The notes: generated by a model from the letters alone, not told the origin. 64,000 bases of DNA from JAJXWB01 sp047605445 (GCA_047605445.1 JASGFP010000001.1:61501-125500); one strand, 5' to 3'. Shown: positions 15,316-23,570, counted from the stretch's first letter. A program made the numbers and translations.

Positions 15316-15326
15316 GGCGCTCTCCC

Positions 15327-16361
15327 TCAGTTCCTGTCGACGGGAATGACGCGGATCAGCGCGCCGATCTTGGCCGACAGCCTTTGCTGGATGCCGGACA
15401 CCGTCACACTCGCCATCTGGCAGCCGACGCAGGCGCCGGACAGATGGACGTAGACGTTCGAGCCGTCGATATCGACGAGTTCACAATCGCCCTTGTCGGC
15501 CTTGAGGCTGGGGCGCAGCTCCTCGATCGCCTGCTCGATCAGCTTCATCTTCTGCAGGTTTGTCATCGCCGGCGCGGGCGCGGCGGGATCGAGCGGCGAT
15601 GCGCCGGCCGGCGCGGGATGCGATGGAGCAGCAGGCGTCGCGGCGGCGCGCGGACGCACCGGCGCGCCTTCGCCGATCAGCACCACGGGCGCGCGCTTGG
15701 CGGCGCCCGGAGCGGGCTTCTTCTTCAGCGCGGCGGCGTCGACCGAGCCCAGGCGGTAGGCCTTGGCCCCGTCGAGCAGCCCTTCGGCGACCATGCTCGC
15801 ATTGACCTTGGCGAGCGTCGTCTCCAGCGCGTCGAAACAGGTGAGGCAGCCGCCGCCGGCCTTGGTGTAGGCCGTCACCTGCTCGATGGTCGTGAGATTG
15901 TTCATGCGCACGGCGCGCTCGATCATGCCTTCGTCGACGCCGAAGCATTTGCAGACGAGCGCGCCTTCCTCATGGTCGTCGCTCCACGTTTCGCCGCGGA
16001 AATTGGCGACCGCCGCCTGCAAGGCCTCGTAGCCCATGACGGAGCAGTGCATCTTCTCTGGCGGCAGGCCGCCGAGAAAATCTGCGATGTCCTGATTGGT
16101 CAGCTTCAGCGCTTCATCGACTGTCTTGCCGATGATGAGCTCGGTGAGCGCAGAGGAGGAGGCGATGGCCGAGCCGCAGCCGAAGGTCTGGAATTTCGCG
16201 TCGAGGATGACATTGGTGACGGGATCGACCTTCATCATCAGTTTCAGCGCGTCGCCGCACGAAATAGCGCCGACCTCGCCGACGGCGTTGGCCTCGGACA
16301 GTACGCCCGCGTTCTTCGGATTGAAGAAGTATTCCTGGACCTTTTCGGTATAGTCCCACAT
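15327..16361 (-). CDS. nifU: NifU, iron-sulfur cluster scaffold
   Basis: A 344-residue three-domain scaffold. Domain 1 is IscU-like with cluster cysteines Cys35, Cys62 and Cys106. Domain 2 is a BFD-like [2Fe-2S] domain starting at Cys137 and Cys139 and including GGCLTCFDALE. An alanine- and proline-rich linker of about 70 residues follows. The last part is an Nfu domain with GACVGCQ. All cluster ligands known from Azotobacter NifU are in place. The linker is somewhat long compared with many NifU proteins of about 310 residues. It is cotranscribed with iscA upstream and nifS downstream. Confidence 0.97.
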   Translation of the reverse strand: MWDYTEKVQEYFFNPKNAGVLSEANAVGEVGAISCGDALKLMMKVDPVTNVILDAKFQTFGCGSAIASSSALTELIIGKTVDEALKLTNQDIADFLGGLPPEKMHCSVMGYEALQAAVANFRGETWSDDHEEGALVCKCFGVDEGMIERAVRMNNLTTIEQVTAYTKAGGGCLTCFDALETTLAKVNASMVAEGLLDGAKAYRLGSVDAAALKKKPAPGAAKRAPVVLIGEGAPVRPRAAATPAAPSHPAPAGASPLDPAAPAPAMTNLQKMKLIEQAIEELRPSLKADKGDCELVDIDGSNVYVHLSGACVGCQMASVTVSGIQQRLSAKIGALIRVIPVDRN

Positions 16362-16371
16362 TGCCGCCCCC

Positions 16372-16692
16372 TCAGCCGAAGCTCTTGCCGCACGCGCATT
16401 TGGACGCGGCGTTGGGATTGTCGAAAACGAAACCTGAGGACTCGAGACCGGCGACGAAATCGACCTTCATGCCAGCCAGATGCGGCTGCGAAAGGTCGTC
16501 GATGAAGACGGTGACGCCGTCCTGCTGCACCACCGCGTCGCCTTCGCGCGGCGCCTGTTCGAGGCCCATCATATATTTGAAGCCGGCGCAGCCGCCGGTC
16601 TCCACCATGATGCGCAGGCCCGCGGCGGGGCCGCTCGCGCGGGACATGGCGGACTTCACCGCTTCGACGGCTTCGGGGGTGAGCTGGATCAT
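16372..16692 (-). CDS. iscA: IscA/HesB-type iron-sulfur assembly protein (NifIscA)
   Basis: A 106-residue A-type carrier protein. The three conserved cysteines are Cys35 in GGCAGFKY and Cys99 and Cys101 in KCACGKSFG. These bind iron or a cluster for transfer to apo-proteins. The gene precedes nifU, the standard place for the nif-specific copy. The ATG at 16692 begins MIQLTPEAVEAV, the family start. It is first in its operon, 39 bases downstream of a consensus sigma-54 promoter. Confidence 0.95.
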   Translation of the reverse strand: MIQLTPEAVEAVKSAMSRASGPAAGLRIMVETGGCAGFKYMMGLEQAPREGDAVVQQDGVTVFIDDLSQPHLAGMKVDFVAGLESSGFVFDNPNAASKCACGKSFG

Positions 16693-16730
16693 GGTCGGCG
16701 CTCCATCGACACTTGGATCGAGAGAGGATC

Positions 16731-16745
16731 GCAACGCCCGTGCCA
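16731..16745 (-). promoter_or_regulatory. sigma-54 promoter of the iscA-nifUSV-cysE-nifW operon
   Basis: On the minus strand it reads TGGCACGGGCGTTGC, a perfect -24/-12 match and identical over all 15 bases to the promoter before nifH. It lies in the short gap between nifQ and iscA, 39 bases before the iscA ATG. Confidence 0.93.
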
Positions 16746-16795
16746 CGCGAGACGACTGATTTTGCTATGATTCCAAACGCGCCGGCCTGTAGCGG

Positions 16796-17497
16796 TTACG
16801 ACAAGTGTCGCATGTCCGACATCATTTCTGTCGCGCGCCGGCGTTGCGCCAGCAGGCTTTCGCCATCTTCCGCGCCGAAGCAGCGATCGAAGTCGCAGCA
16901 TTCGCGGCAGGATGGCGCCGTGCAGAGCGCGAAGCCCTCGATCTCGCACAGGCGGCGATAGAAATATTTCTTCCACTTCATGTCGGACGTGTTGCCGGCG
17001 TGCAGCGCGGGAAAGTAGCGGCGCAGCATTTCGTTGAGCCAGGAGCGGTCCGCGAAACCGAGATCCTGCCACAGGTGATTGGGCTGCATGGCGCGCCGTG
17101 CGATCATGGCGGCGAGCCAGCGCGTTTCGCGCGTGTCGTCAGCCCGGTGCGCCAGCAGCAGGTCGAGCACCATCTGTTCCTCGTCGTCGCGGATGGCGAC
17201 GCTGGCGCGATGGGCCGCCGCAATCGCGAGCGGATGCGGCGCATGGGCCGCCACGGCCTTTCGCAGATCGCTGGCGTCGAGGCCGAGTGTCGACGTCAGG
17301 CTCGTCGCCTCTTCGTCCGCTTCGACCAGGCCGATCGCCACGAGGCGCGAGAAGATTTCGAGCCAGAACGGGTCCGACGTCGTCGGCCCCGCGTCTTTCA
17401 ACGCGCGCGCCAGCGTTTCTCCGTCAGGCGGCGGCTCGCCCTCGACGGAAATACGGAGCGCAGCGCCTTCAGGCTGCAATCTGATCGGCTGGGACAT
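16796..17497 (-). CDS. nifQ: NifQ, molybdenum donor for FeMo-cofactor synthesis
   Basis: A 233-residue NifQ. The C-terminal cysteine motif CTAPSCRECCDFDRCFG fits the family pattern C-x4-C-x2-C-x5-C that carries a Mo-Fe-S precursor cluster. LAAMIARRAMQPNHLWQDLG is another family landmark. NifQ delivers molybdenum to NifEN/NifH during cofactor assembly, which ties this island to the molybdenum genes at the window start. Its start overlaps the end of fdxB by 29 bases. It is the last gene of the nifH-to-nifQ run, and its 3' end contains a NifA site for the next operon. Confidence 0.95.
   Translation of the reverse strand: MSQPIRLQPEGAALRISVEGEPPPDGETLARALKDAGPTTSDPFWLEIFSRLVAIGLVEADEEATSLTSTLGLDASDLRKAVAAHAPHPLAIAAAHRASVAIRDDEEQMVLDLLLAHRADDTRETRWLAAMIARRAMQPNHLWQDLGFADRSWLNEMLRRYFPALHAGNTSDMKWKKYFYRRLCEIEGFALCTAPSCRECCDFDRCFGAEDGESLLAQRRRATEMMSDMRHLS
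16806..16821. promoter_or_regulatory. NifA upstream activator site inside the 3' end of nifQ
   Basis: TGT-N10-ACA with an imperfect internal palindrome. It overlaps the last codons of nifQ (the SDMRHLS segment), so the regulatory site and the coding sequence are superimposed. It is about 60 bases upstream of the -24 element of the iscA operon promoter. Confidence 0.85.
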
Positions 17498-17786
17498 GGG
17501 TCTGGCAGTCCTTGGGGCAGACGCGCGCGCAGGCGCCGCAGCCGATACAGGCGCCGTCGTTGTCGACCTTCATGATCTTGCGATTGAGGTCGCCGTCGAA
17601 ATCGTCGTCGTCGTCCTCCGTCACCTTGCCGAGGATTTCGCCCTCGTCGTCGACGCCGTAGAGATGCATCACGTCGCGCGAGCACACCTTGTAGCAGCGG
17701 CCGCAACCGATGCAGGTCTCGCTGTTGATGTCGGTGAGGTAGACCGGCGTCCAGGCGGCGCCGCTGCGGGTGAGAAAGGCGCTCAT
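17469..17786 (-). CDS. fdxB: Nif-specific ferredoxin III, 2[4Fe-4S] (FdxB)
   Basis: A 105-residue ferredoxin with two cluster motifs: CIGCGRCYKVC in the first half and CIGCGACARVC in the second. The acidic insert between them (EDDDDDFDGD) and the start with GAAWTPVYLTDI are characteristic of the nif-specific ferredoxin III family. It probably donates electrons for nitrogenase or cofactor assembly. It overlaps the DUF683 gene by four bases and nifQ by 29 bases. Confidence 0.94.
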   Translation of the reverse strand: MSAFLTRSGAAWTPVYLTDINSETCIGCGRCYKVCSRDVMHLYGVDDEGEILGKVTEDDDDDFDGDLNRKIMKVDNDGACIGCGACARVCPKDCQTHVPADQIAA

Positions 17787-17983
17787 GCCGCTTCAATCTC
17801 CTTCAGCTTTTCGCGCGCCGCGATCAGCGCCGCATAGGCATCGTGCGTGGCCTGCGCGACCTGCATGATCGAGGTCCAGTTGACCGGCAGCTCCTCGGAG
17901 AGATCGTGCAGGTTCATCTTGGCGTTGACGGCCTTGGCGGAGAGCTTCTTGATCTCGGCCTTCAGGTCTTCGACATCGGACAT
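17783..17983 (-). CDS. CCE_0567/DUF683 family nif-associated protein
   Basis: A 66-residue protein of the DUF683 family, also called CCE_0567 metalloprotein family. The segments DLKAEIKKLSAKAVNAKMNL and LHDLSEELPVNW are characteristic; the rest is predicted helix. Family members occur between the DUF269 gene and fdxB in many nif clusters. Their function is not settled. The stop codon overlaps the fdxB start codon, implying translational coupling. Confidence 0.92.
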   Translation of the reverse strand: MSDVEDLKAEIKKLSAKAVNAKMNLHDLSEELPVNWTSIMQVAQATHDAYAALIAAREKLKEIEAA

Positions 17984-17993
17984 GCGGCGCTCC

Positions 17994-18467
17994 TCAATCC
18001 TTGGCGACTTCGGGGTGCGCCTCGATCATGGCTACCGTCTTTGCGAGATATTTCTCGCCCTCGGCCGCCATCTTGGCGAAATTGTCGAAGCCGAAGCGAT
18101 GCACGTCGCGCAGGTGGCGCGACAGGGCGACGAGATTGCCGGCGAGCAGCACGAGCCGGCCGAAGCCTTCGTGGCTCATCTTCATCATCGGCCCGGCGAT
18201 GACGCCGGTCTGCTGCTCCGCGGCGATGCCGATAGCCGTGTAGAACATCTCGATCCGCCACAGGATGTCGGGATCGGGATCGCCTATGATCGGCATTTCG
18301 CGGCGCTGTTCCTTGGTGACGATGTAATCCTTCAGGATCTGCGCATCGGACTTCTTGTCCCATGAGCCATGCTGGTCCAGCGCGCGGAACAGGCGCACCA
18401 GCGCCCTCATGAAGGGCGTTTCGAAAGCGGCGGCGTCGGCTGCGGCGGGATCGGGCGTATCGAGCAT
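17994..18467 (-). CDS. NifX-associated nitrogen fixation protein (DUF269)
   Basis: A 157-residue member of the NifX-associated DUF269 family. Recognisable parts are FMRALVRLFRALDQHGSWDKKSDAQ, which is cut here only for description, and the middle region with DPDILWRIEMFY. It is consistently found downstream of nifX and is thought to act in FeMo-cofactor trafficking or to be an accessory to NifX, without a proven reaction. It is 21 bases after a small membrane ORF and 10 bases before the DUF683 gene. Confidence 0.92.
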   Translation of the reverse strand: MLDTPDPAAADAAAFETPFMRALVRLFRALDQHGSWDKKSDAQILKDYIVTKEQRREMPIIGDPDPDILWRIEMFYTAIGIAAEQQTGVIAGPMMKMSHEGFGRLVLLAGNLVALSRHLRDVHRFGFDNFAKMAAEGEKYLAKTVAMIEAHPEVAKD

Positions 18468-18488
18468 GGAATCCTCGTTGGCGTGCGG

Positions 18489-18617
18489 TCAGATCAGCGG
18501 CGCGAAGCAGAAGGCTTCCGCGATGCGCGCATGGTCGGCGTTGTCGCAATCTCCCGCCTTCGCGATGAGCAGCGTCGTGGCCATCAAGAAGAGCGACGCG
18601 AAGGCGACGATGGTCAT
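18489..18617 (-). CDS. Small predicted membrane protein between nifX and DUF269
   Basis: A 42-residue open frame filling the gap between nifX and the DUF269 gene. The first 19 residues (TIVAFASLFLMATTLLIAK) form one hydrophobic segment long enough to cross the membrane. A short polar tail with two cysteines (GDCDN and EAFCFAP) follows. Its ATG is three bases past the nifX stop codon and is preceded by GGAGGATTGATC, a strong ribosome-binding site that overlaps the nifX end. I do not recognise the family. The signal-like start could also make it a small exported peptide. Support comes from spacing, ribosome-binding site and composition only. Confidence 0.5.
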   Translation of the reverse strand: MTIVAFASLFLMATTLLIAKAGDCDNADHARIAEAFCFAPLI

Positions 18618-18619
18618 GA

Positions 18620-19102
18620 TCAATCCTCCTCGAAGCTCGGCTTGGCGACCGCGCCGGCGCCCGCCAGCACCTTGCGCAGCCAGGGCGGCGGCGAACCGGA
18701 GAGCATGGCGCGCGTGCGTTCGAGAACCGCTTCGATCGGCTGCGCCTGCGGCAGCTTCACGGGATGGATGTTGGCCGACACGACCTTTGCGGCCGAGGGA
18801 CCGCCGATCGCCAGACAGAACAGGAGGTGGCAACCTGCGAGCCCCTTCACCTTGGCGGCGATCTTGTCGTCGCCGTCGGTGCGATGGCTGCCGGACTCGT
18901 CGGAATTCGCCTCGAAGGCGACGGTCTCGACGAAATTCCAGTCGGTCGGCGACACGTCGTAGATGGCGAAGCGGCGCGCCGAACCGAAATGCGCGTTGAG
19001 ATTCTGCAGATCCTGCGTCGCGATGGCGACGCGCAGCGCGCCGACCGGCGGCGCAGTCGTCGCGCCCCCTTCGCCGACAACCCGCAAATGCAAAGCGCTC
19101 AT
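18620..19102 (-). CDS. nifX: NifX, FeMo-cofactor precursor carrier
   Basis: A 160-residue NifX. The dinitrogenase iron-molybdenum cofactor-binding fold is visible in LRVAIATQDLQNLNAHFGSA and in the later segment GCHLLFCLAIGGPSAAKVV. NifX binds NifB-co and VK-cluster intermediates and passes them to NifEN. It overlaps the end of nifN by four bases and is followed by the small membrane ORF. Confidence 0.95.
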   Translation of the reverse strand: MSALHLRVVGEGGATTAPPVGALRVAIATQDLQNLNAHFGSARRFAIYDVSPTDWNFVETVAFEANSDESGSHRTDGDDKIAAKVKGLAGCHLLFCLAIGGPSAAKVVSANIHPVKLPQAQPIEAVLERTRAMLSGSPPPWLRKVLAGAGAVAKPSFEED

Positions 19103-20445
19103 GGGATTTGCTCCTTCTGCTTGTGATCCTGATCGTCGTGCGCGTGCTGGCCGTGCGGCGCGGCGAGAAGAAGGTTCGCCGTCTCGAAGATCAGGCTGCG
19201 CGTGCCGGCATAGCCGAGCGTCGCGCGATAGGCGGCGCCGAGACGGTCGAACACGGGGAAGCCGATGCGCAGATGCGGCACGCCAAGACGCTCGGCCGCC
19301 TGCCGGCCGTGGCTGTGCGTCATGATGAGATCGGCCTCGCCCGCCATGTCCTCGAGATCGCCGAGATCGCCGACGATCACGTCGGCCGGCGTCAGATCGA
19401 TCGCGGCGGAGCCCGGCGCCGTCGTCACGGCGGCGACGATCTTCGCGCCGAGATCGGTCGCCAGCGTCGCCATCGACAGCAAAAGGTCCGGCTCGGCGGC
19501 GATCGCGACTTGCTTGCCGGCGAAGTAAAAATGCCCGTCGAGCATGGCGTCGAGCAGGCGCTGGCGTTCGCGCTGCACGATCGCCGGCGCCTTGCGGCCC
19601 GAGATTTCCATCAGCGCGGCGGTGAGGTCGTCGCAGGCGTCGAGCCCGGTCAGCGTCGGGAAGACATGGACCGGTGCGCCGGTGCGCTCGCCGAGCAGGA
19701 GCGCCGCCTCGCGCATGTGTTCGCCGACCGCGAGCGTCGCGCAGGAGGCGCCCATCGCGCGAATCCGGTCAAGCGTCGTGCCGCCGTAGGTTGCTGCGCT
19801 CCATTCGCCGGTCGTGATCCCGTCGAGCGACTGCGACACGTCCGGCAGGAAGATCGGTTCGAGACCGAAGGCCTCGATCGTGTCTCGCAGCGATTCGATG
19901 TCGGCGGCGGTGAGATGCACGCCGGTGAGAACGTTGACTTGGCCGGCGATGGTCGTCACGCCAACGGGTGTGAGCGCGTTGACGATCGCATGGCACGCCT
20001 TGGCCCAGCCTTCTTCGAGCGCGCCCGAGAAATCGGGCGTGGAGGCGAAGACGATTTCGGTGCCTTTGAGATCGGCCGCGCGTTTCGTGAGAATGAGGCG
20101 CAGGTCGCCCTCGAAATCCTCGCCGCGCGTTTCGGTCAGCGCCGTCGAGCAGATGCCGACGAGCTTGGGATTCATGCGCTTCTTGATGTTGAGCAGCGCC
20201 TCCTCGACATGGTCGGCGCCGCCGAGGATGGTCGAGACCTCGTTCATGGCCGTGGTCTGGATCGGGATCGCTTCCTTGAAGTGGCGCACCAGCAGCACGA
20301 GCGCGAAGGCTGTGCAGCCTTGGCTGCCGTGGAACAGCGGCACCGCGCCTTCGACGCCGAGATAGGCCATGGCCGCCCCGAGCGGCGCCGAGGATTTCAG
20401 CGGATTGGTCGAAAGCGACCGCGAGACCGGCGAGACCGCGTTCAT
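19099..20445 (-). CDS. nifN: NifN, FeMo-cofactor scaffold subunit
   Basis: A 448-residue beta subunit of the NifEN scaffold on which NifB-co is converted to FeMo-cofactor. The start region STNPLKSSAPLGAAMAYLG and HGSQGCTAFA are the NifN equivalents of the NifK P-cluster region. I prefer the ATG at 20445, directly after the nifE stop codon, because the family usually begins close to NPLKSSxPLG. An ATG at 20466 would add seven residues and overlap nifE. The gene overlaps nifX by four bases. Confidence 0.95.
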   Translation of the reverse strand: MNAVSPVSRSLSTNPLKSSAPLGAAMAYLGVEGAVPLFHGSQGCTAFALVLLVRHFKEAIPIQTTAMNEVSTILGGADHVEEALLNIKKRMNPKLVGICSTALTETRGEDFEGDLRLILTKRAADLKGTEIVFASTPDFSGALEEGWAKACHAIVNALTPVGVTTIAGQVNVLTGVHLTAADIESLRDTIEAFGLEPIFLPDVSQSLDGITTGEWSAATYGGTTLDRIRAMGASCATLAVGEHMREAALLLGERTGAPVHVFPTLTGLDACDDLTAALMEISGRKAPAIVQRERQRLLDAMLDGHFYFAGKQVAIAAEPDLLLSMATLATDLGAKIVAAVTTAPGSAAIDLTPADVIVGDLGDLEDMAGEADLIMTHSHGRQAAERLGVPHLRIGFPVFDRLGAAYRATLGYAGTRSLIFETANLLLAAPHGQHAHDDQDHKQKEQIP

Positions 20446-20446
20446 C

Positions 20447-21928
20447 TCAGCATTCCCCGATATCAAAGGCTTCGGTTTCCGCGAATTTGCGGCGGTGGCG
20501 CGACAGGTTGTGTTCGCCTGCGGGCGACGGTGGCGCCGTGAACGCTTCGTCCCACGGCGCGGGCTTGCGCACCTTCTCCCAGACTCGATTGTTGATGGCG
20601 GCGTCGAGCTTCTTCACCAGCTCGACCATGCCGTCGTAACCGGCGAAGGGCTCGTGACGCTCCTGGTTGATATCGACCCAGGGCGTGCGCGCCTTGAGCG
20701 CGATGAATTGCGAGCGGCCGCCCGACAACAGCACGTCGGCCTTGCCGTCGCGCAGGAAGGCGAACATTTCGCGCGGGCTCAGCGCATCGACCATGTGATG
20801 GTCCTCGCCGGTCAGTTCGACGATGCGCTGCTTGTCCTCGTCGGTCGCCTTGCGCACGGACGTGTCGACGATGACCATGCCGATATCCTGCAGCGCGGAG
20901 ACCACGGACCAGGATTTCACGCCGCCGGTGTAGACCAGCGCGCGCTTGCCCTTGAGGCGGACTCGATAGGGTTCGAGCCGCTTCCAGACACGGGCTTCTT
21001 CTTCCGCGATCAGCGCCTCGGTGCGGGCGACGAGATCGGGCGACGCGCCCTGCCGGACCAGAAGGCCCGCGATGTTGCGCAAGGCGTCGGATGTGTCGGT
21101 CACGCCGTAGAACGAGCCCTCGAACCACGGAACGCCCCAGCGCTCCTCCATTTTTCGCGCGACATTCACGAGCGCGGCGGAACACACCATCATGTTGACG
21201 CGCGAACGGTGGCAGGAGGCGACGTCATTGTAGCGGGCGTCGCCCGTCACGCAGGTATGAAGGCGGATGCCGAGCTTCTCGAACAGCGGCGTCACCTGCC
21301 ACAATTCGCCGGCGAGATTGTATTCGCCGAGAATGTTGATGTCGGTCGGCGTTGAAACATCAGGCTCGCGCGTGCCGATGACGTGGTCGAGCAGCGTTTC
21401 GCCGGCGAGCTTGTTCCCGAGATTCTTTGAGCCCGCGAAACCCGGCGCGTTTACCGGGATGACCGGAGTGCCGAATTTCGCGCTCGCGCGGTTGCAGACG
21501 GCGGCTATGTCGTCGCCGATCAGCGCGGTGACGCAGGTGGAATAGACGAAGATCGCGGGCGGGGCCCGCCGCTCGATCAGTTCGCGGATCGCCTTCCAGA
21601 GCTTCTTCTCGCCGTTGCCCATGACGATGTCGAGTTCCGACAAATCTGTCGTGAACGACATGCGATACGTCTGCGGGCCGGAAGAGGCCGCGTGACGGTT
21701 GTCCCAGCTGTTGCCTTCGCAGGCGAGCGGGCCGTGAATGAGATGGGCGGCGTCGACGATCGGCTGCAGCACGATCTTCGCGCCGTCGAAGGCGCAGCCG
21801 CCGGCGGCTGCGCCCGGCGTCAGCGGCTTGGAGCAGCCTTTCTTGCGCTCCTTGTCGCTCTTGGCCAGATTCTTGTCGCAGGCGGGTTCGTTGAACACGT
21901 CCTGGATTTTGGCCTTGAGGTCTGACAT
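20447..21928 (-). CDS. nifE: NifE, FeMo-cofactor scaffold subunit
   Basis: A 493-residue alpha-like subunit of NifEN. KPLTPGAAAGGCAFDGAKI and HGPLACEGNSWDNR are NifE landmarks, with cysteines in the positions of the NifEN cluster ligands. It resembles NifD but has the NifE-specific N-terminal KGCSKPL. It begins 103 bases after nifK, the gap that contains a strong hairpin with a sigma-54-like sequence, and is immediately followed by nifN. Confidence 0.96.
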   Translation of the reverse strand: MSDLKAKIQDVFNEPACDKNLAKSDKERKKGCSKPLTPGAAAGGCAFDGAKIVLQPIVDAAHLIHGPLACEGNSWDNRHAASSGPQTYRMSFTTDLSELDIVMGNGEKKLWKAIRELIERRAPPAIFVYSTCVTALIGDDIAAVCNRASAKFGTPVIPVNAPGFAGSKNLGNKLAGETLLDHVIGTREPDVSTPTDINILGEYNLAGELWQVTPLFEKLGIRLHTCVTGDARYNDVASCHRSRVNMMVCSAALVNVARKMEERWGVPWFEGSFYGVTDTSDALRNIAGLLVRQGASPDLVARTEALIAEEEARVWKRLEPYRVRLKGKRALVYTGGVKSWSVVSALQDIGMVIVDTSVRKATDEDKQRIVELTGEDHHMVDALSPREMFAFLRDGKADVLLSGGRSQFIALKARTPWVDINQERHEPFAGYDGMVELVKKLDAAINNRVWEKVRKPAPWDEAFTAPPSPAGEHNLSRHRRKFAETEAFDIGEC

Positions 21929-21995
21929 GCGCCGTCCGCCTCTTGTCGGGGAGCCGACGCGATTGTCGGCTCGAAATGCCTACCGAAAGAGAGTT

Positions 21996-22010
21996 GCAAG
22001 GCGCGCGCCA
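21996..22010 (-). promoter_or_regulatory. sigma-54-like sequence before nifE, inside the hairpin
   Basis: On the minus strand it reads TGGCGCGCGCCTTGC, with GG-N10-GC spacing and an intact TTGC. It is formed by the right half of the nifK-nifE hairpin. I found no TGT-N10-ACA site in the upstream 100 bases, so it may be chance in GC-rich sequence or a weak internal promoter. Confidence 0.4.
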
Positions 22011-22024
22011 GACGCGCGCCTTGC
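21996..22024. terminator. Strong GC hairpin between nifK and nifE
   Basis: A perfect 12-base inverted repeat (arm GCAAGGCGCGCG) around five bases, located just after the nifK stop codon. No long T-run follows, so it may attenuate or process the message rather than terminate fully. It could lower nifEN relative to nifHDK expression. Confidence 0.6.
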
Positions 22025-22031
22025 TAAAGCC

Positions 22032-23570
22032 TCAGCGGGTGAGGTCGTAGCTGTAGTCAGTGACGCCGGCCACGATCGTCTCGCGATCCAGCACGTCGAA
22101 CACCTTGTCGAGCAGCACGGTCAGTACGCGCAGGCCGCCCTGATAGCCCCACACCGGGAAGCGGTGATGATGGTGCCGATCGAAGATCGGGAAGGTGAGA
22201 CGGATCAGCGGAATGCCGGTGTCGCGCTCGAGGTACTTGGCGTAGGAGCTGCCGACGATGAAATCGGTCGGCTCCGTGAACAGCAGCGAGCGGAGGTGCC
22301 AGAGATCCTTGCCCGCCCACACCTGGGCGTTCGCGCCGAAGGGCGATGAGGCCAGCAGTTCCTTCATCTGCTCCACCCATTCCGTCTTGCCGTTGGTCGC
22401 CAGGCAATGGGTCGGCTCGCCGCCGGTCTCCATCACGAAGCGCGCCATGGCGTAGACGAAATCCGGATCGCCGTAGATCGCGTATTTCTTGCCGTGCAGA
22501 TGCGCCTGGCTGTCGGCCATCGCGTCGACGAGCCGGCCGCGCTCCTTCTCGATCTCCGCCGGGATGTCCTTGCCGGTCAGTTCGGAAATCTTCATCAGCA
22601 GTTCGTCGGTCGCGGCCACGCCCATCGGATAGTGGAACGAGGCCGTCTCCTGCCCCTGCTCGCCGGCGAAAGCGAGCGTCTTGGGCGTGCACCATTGCTG
22701 CAGCGAGATCGTCGCCCTGGCGTCGAGGCCGGCGGCCACGTCGTCGATCTTGGTGCCGCCGTCGTACATGCGGAACTCGCCGTCGGCGGGCGTGTCGAAC
22801 TGGTCGGCGGCGTCGGACAGGATCGTGTAGTCCACGCCCATCGCGTCGAGCATGCGCTTCAGTTCGCGGTTGTTGCCGACGACATAGCCGTCGAAGCCCG
22901 GGATGATGTTGATCTTCGTCCCGGCCTTGCGCTCCTTGCCTTTCCAGAAGTGATCGAGCACGCCCTTCATCATGTTGTCATAGCCGTCGACATGGCTGCC
23001 GACGAAGGCGGGCGTATGCGCGAAGGGCACGTCGAAAGTCTCGGGGACCGAGCCCTTCTGCTTGGCCGTCTGGATGAAGGCGTGCAGGTCGTCGCCGATG
23101 ACTTCCGCCATGCAGGTCGTCGAGACCATGATCATCTTTGGATCATAGAGCTTGTAGGTGTTGGCCAGCCCATCGACCATGTTGTTGAGGCCGCCGAACA
23201 CGGCCGCGTCTTCGGTCATCGACGAGGAGACGGCCGAGGACGGCTCCTTGAAATGGCGCGACAGGTGCGAGCGGTAATAGGCGACGCAGCCTTGCGAGCC
23301 GTGGACGAAGGACATGGTGCGCTCGAAGCCGGCGGCGGCGAAGACCGCGCCGAGCGGCTGGCAGGCCTTGGCGGGGTTCACGACCAGCGCGGTGCGGGCG
23401 AGATTCTTCTCGCGATATTCCCAGGTCTTGGTCCATTCGGACGTATCCTGGATCTGCACGTCGGAAACGCCGCATTCGAACATCATCTTCTTGCGCGCGA
23501 GCATCTCCTTGTATTCGGGCTCGCGGAAGAGCGGGGCGTGGTCGAGAACCTTTTCGGCTGACTGGGGCAT
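22032..23570 (-). CDS. nifK: NifK, MoFe protein beta subunit
   Basis: A 512-residue beta subunit of Mo-nitrogenase. The P-cluster cysteines lie in AKACQPLGAVFAAAGFE, HGSQGCVAYYRSHLSRHF and the later TTCMAEVIGDD. The VVNPAKACQPLGA start of the conserved core and the FPIFDRHHHHRFPVWG C-terminal region are diagnostic. With NifD it forms the alpha2beta2 protein that reduces N2. It starts 185 bases after nifD, an unusually long gap that contains a repeat hairpin. Confidence 0.98.
   Translation of the reverse strand: MPQSAEKVLDHAPLFREPEYKEMLARKKMMFECGVSDVQIQDTSEWTKTWEYREKNLARTALVVNPAKACQPLGAVFAAAGFERTMSFVHGSQGCVAYYRSHLSRHFKEPSSAVSSSMTEDAAVFGGLNNMVDGLANTYKLYDPKMIMVSTTCMAEVIGDDLHAFIQTAKQKGSVPETFDVPFAHTPAFVGSHVDGYDNMMKGVLDHFWKGKERKAGTKINIIPGFDGYVVGNNRELKRMLDAMGVDYTILSDAADQFDTPADGEFRMYDGGTKIDDVAAGLDARATISLQQWCTPKTLAFAGEQGQETASFHYPMGVAATDELLMKISELTGKDIPAEIEKERGRLVDAMADSQAHLHGKKYAIYGDPDFVYAMARFVMETGGEPTHCLATNGKTEWVEQMKELLASSPFGANAQVWAGKDLWHLRSLLFTEPTDFIVGSSYAKYLERDTGIPLIRLTFPIFDRHHHHRFPVWGYQGGLRVLTVLLDKVFDVLDRETIVAGVTDYSYDLTR

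Noticed and set aside
18997..22031. Alternative nitrogenase (vnf/anf) genes
   Set aside because: NifD, NifK and NifE/N carry Mo-type motifs and there is no VnfG/AnfG-like delta subunit, so only the Mo system is present here.
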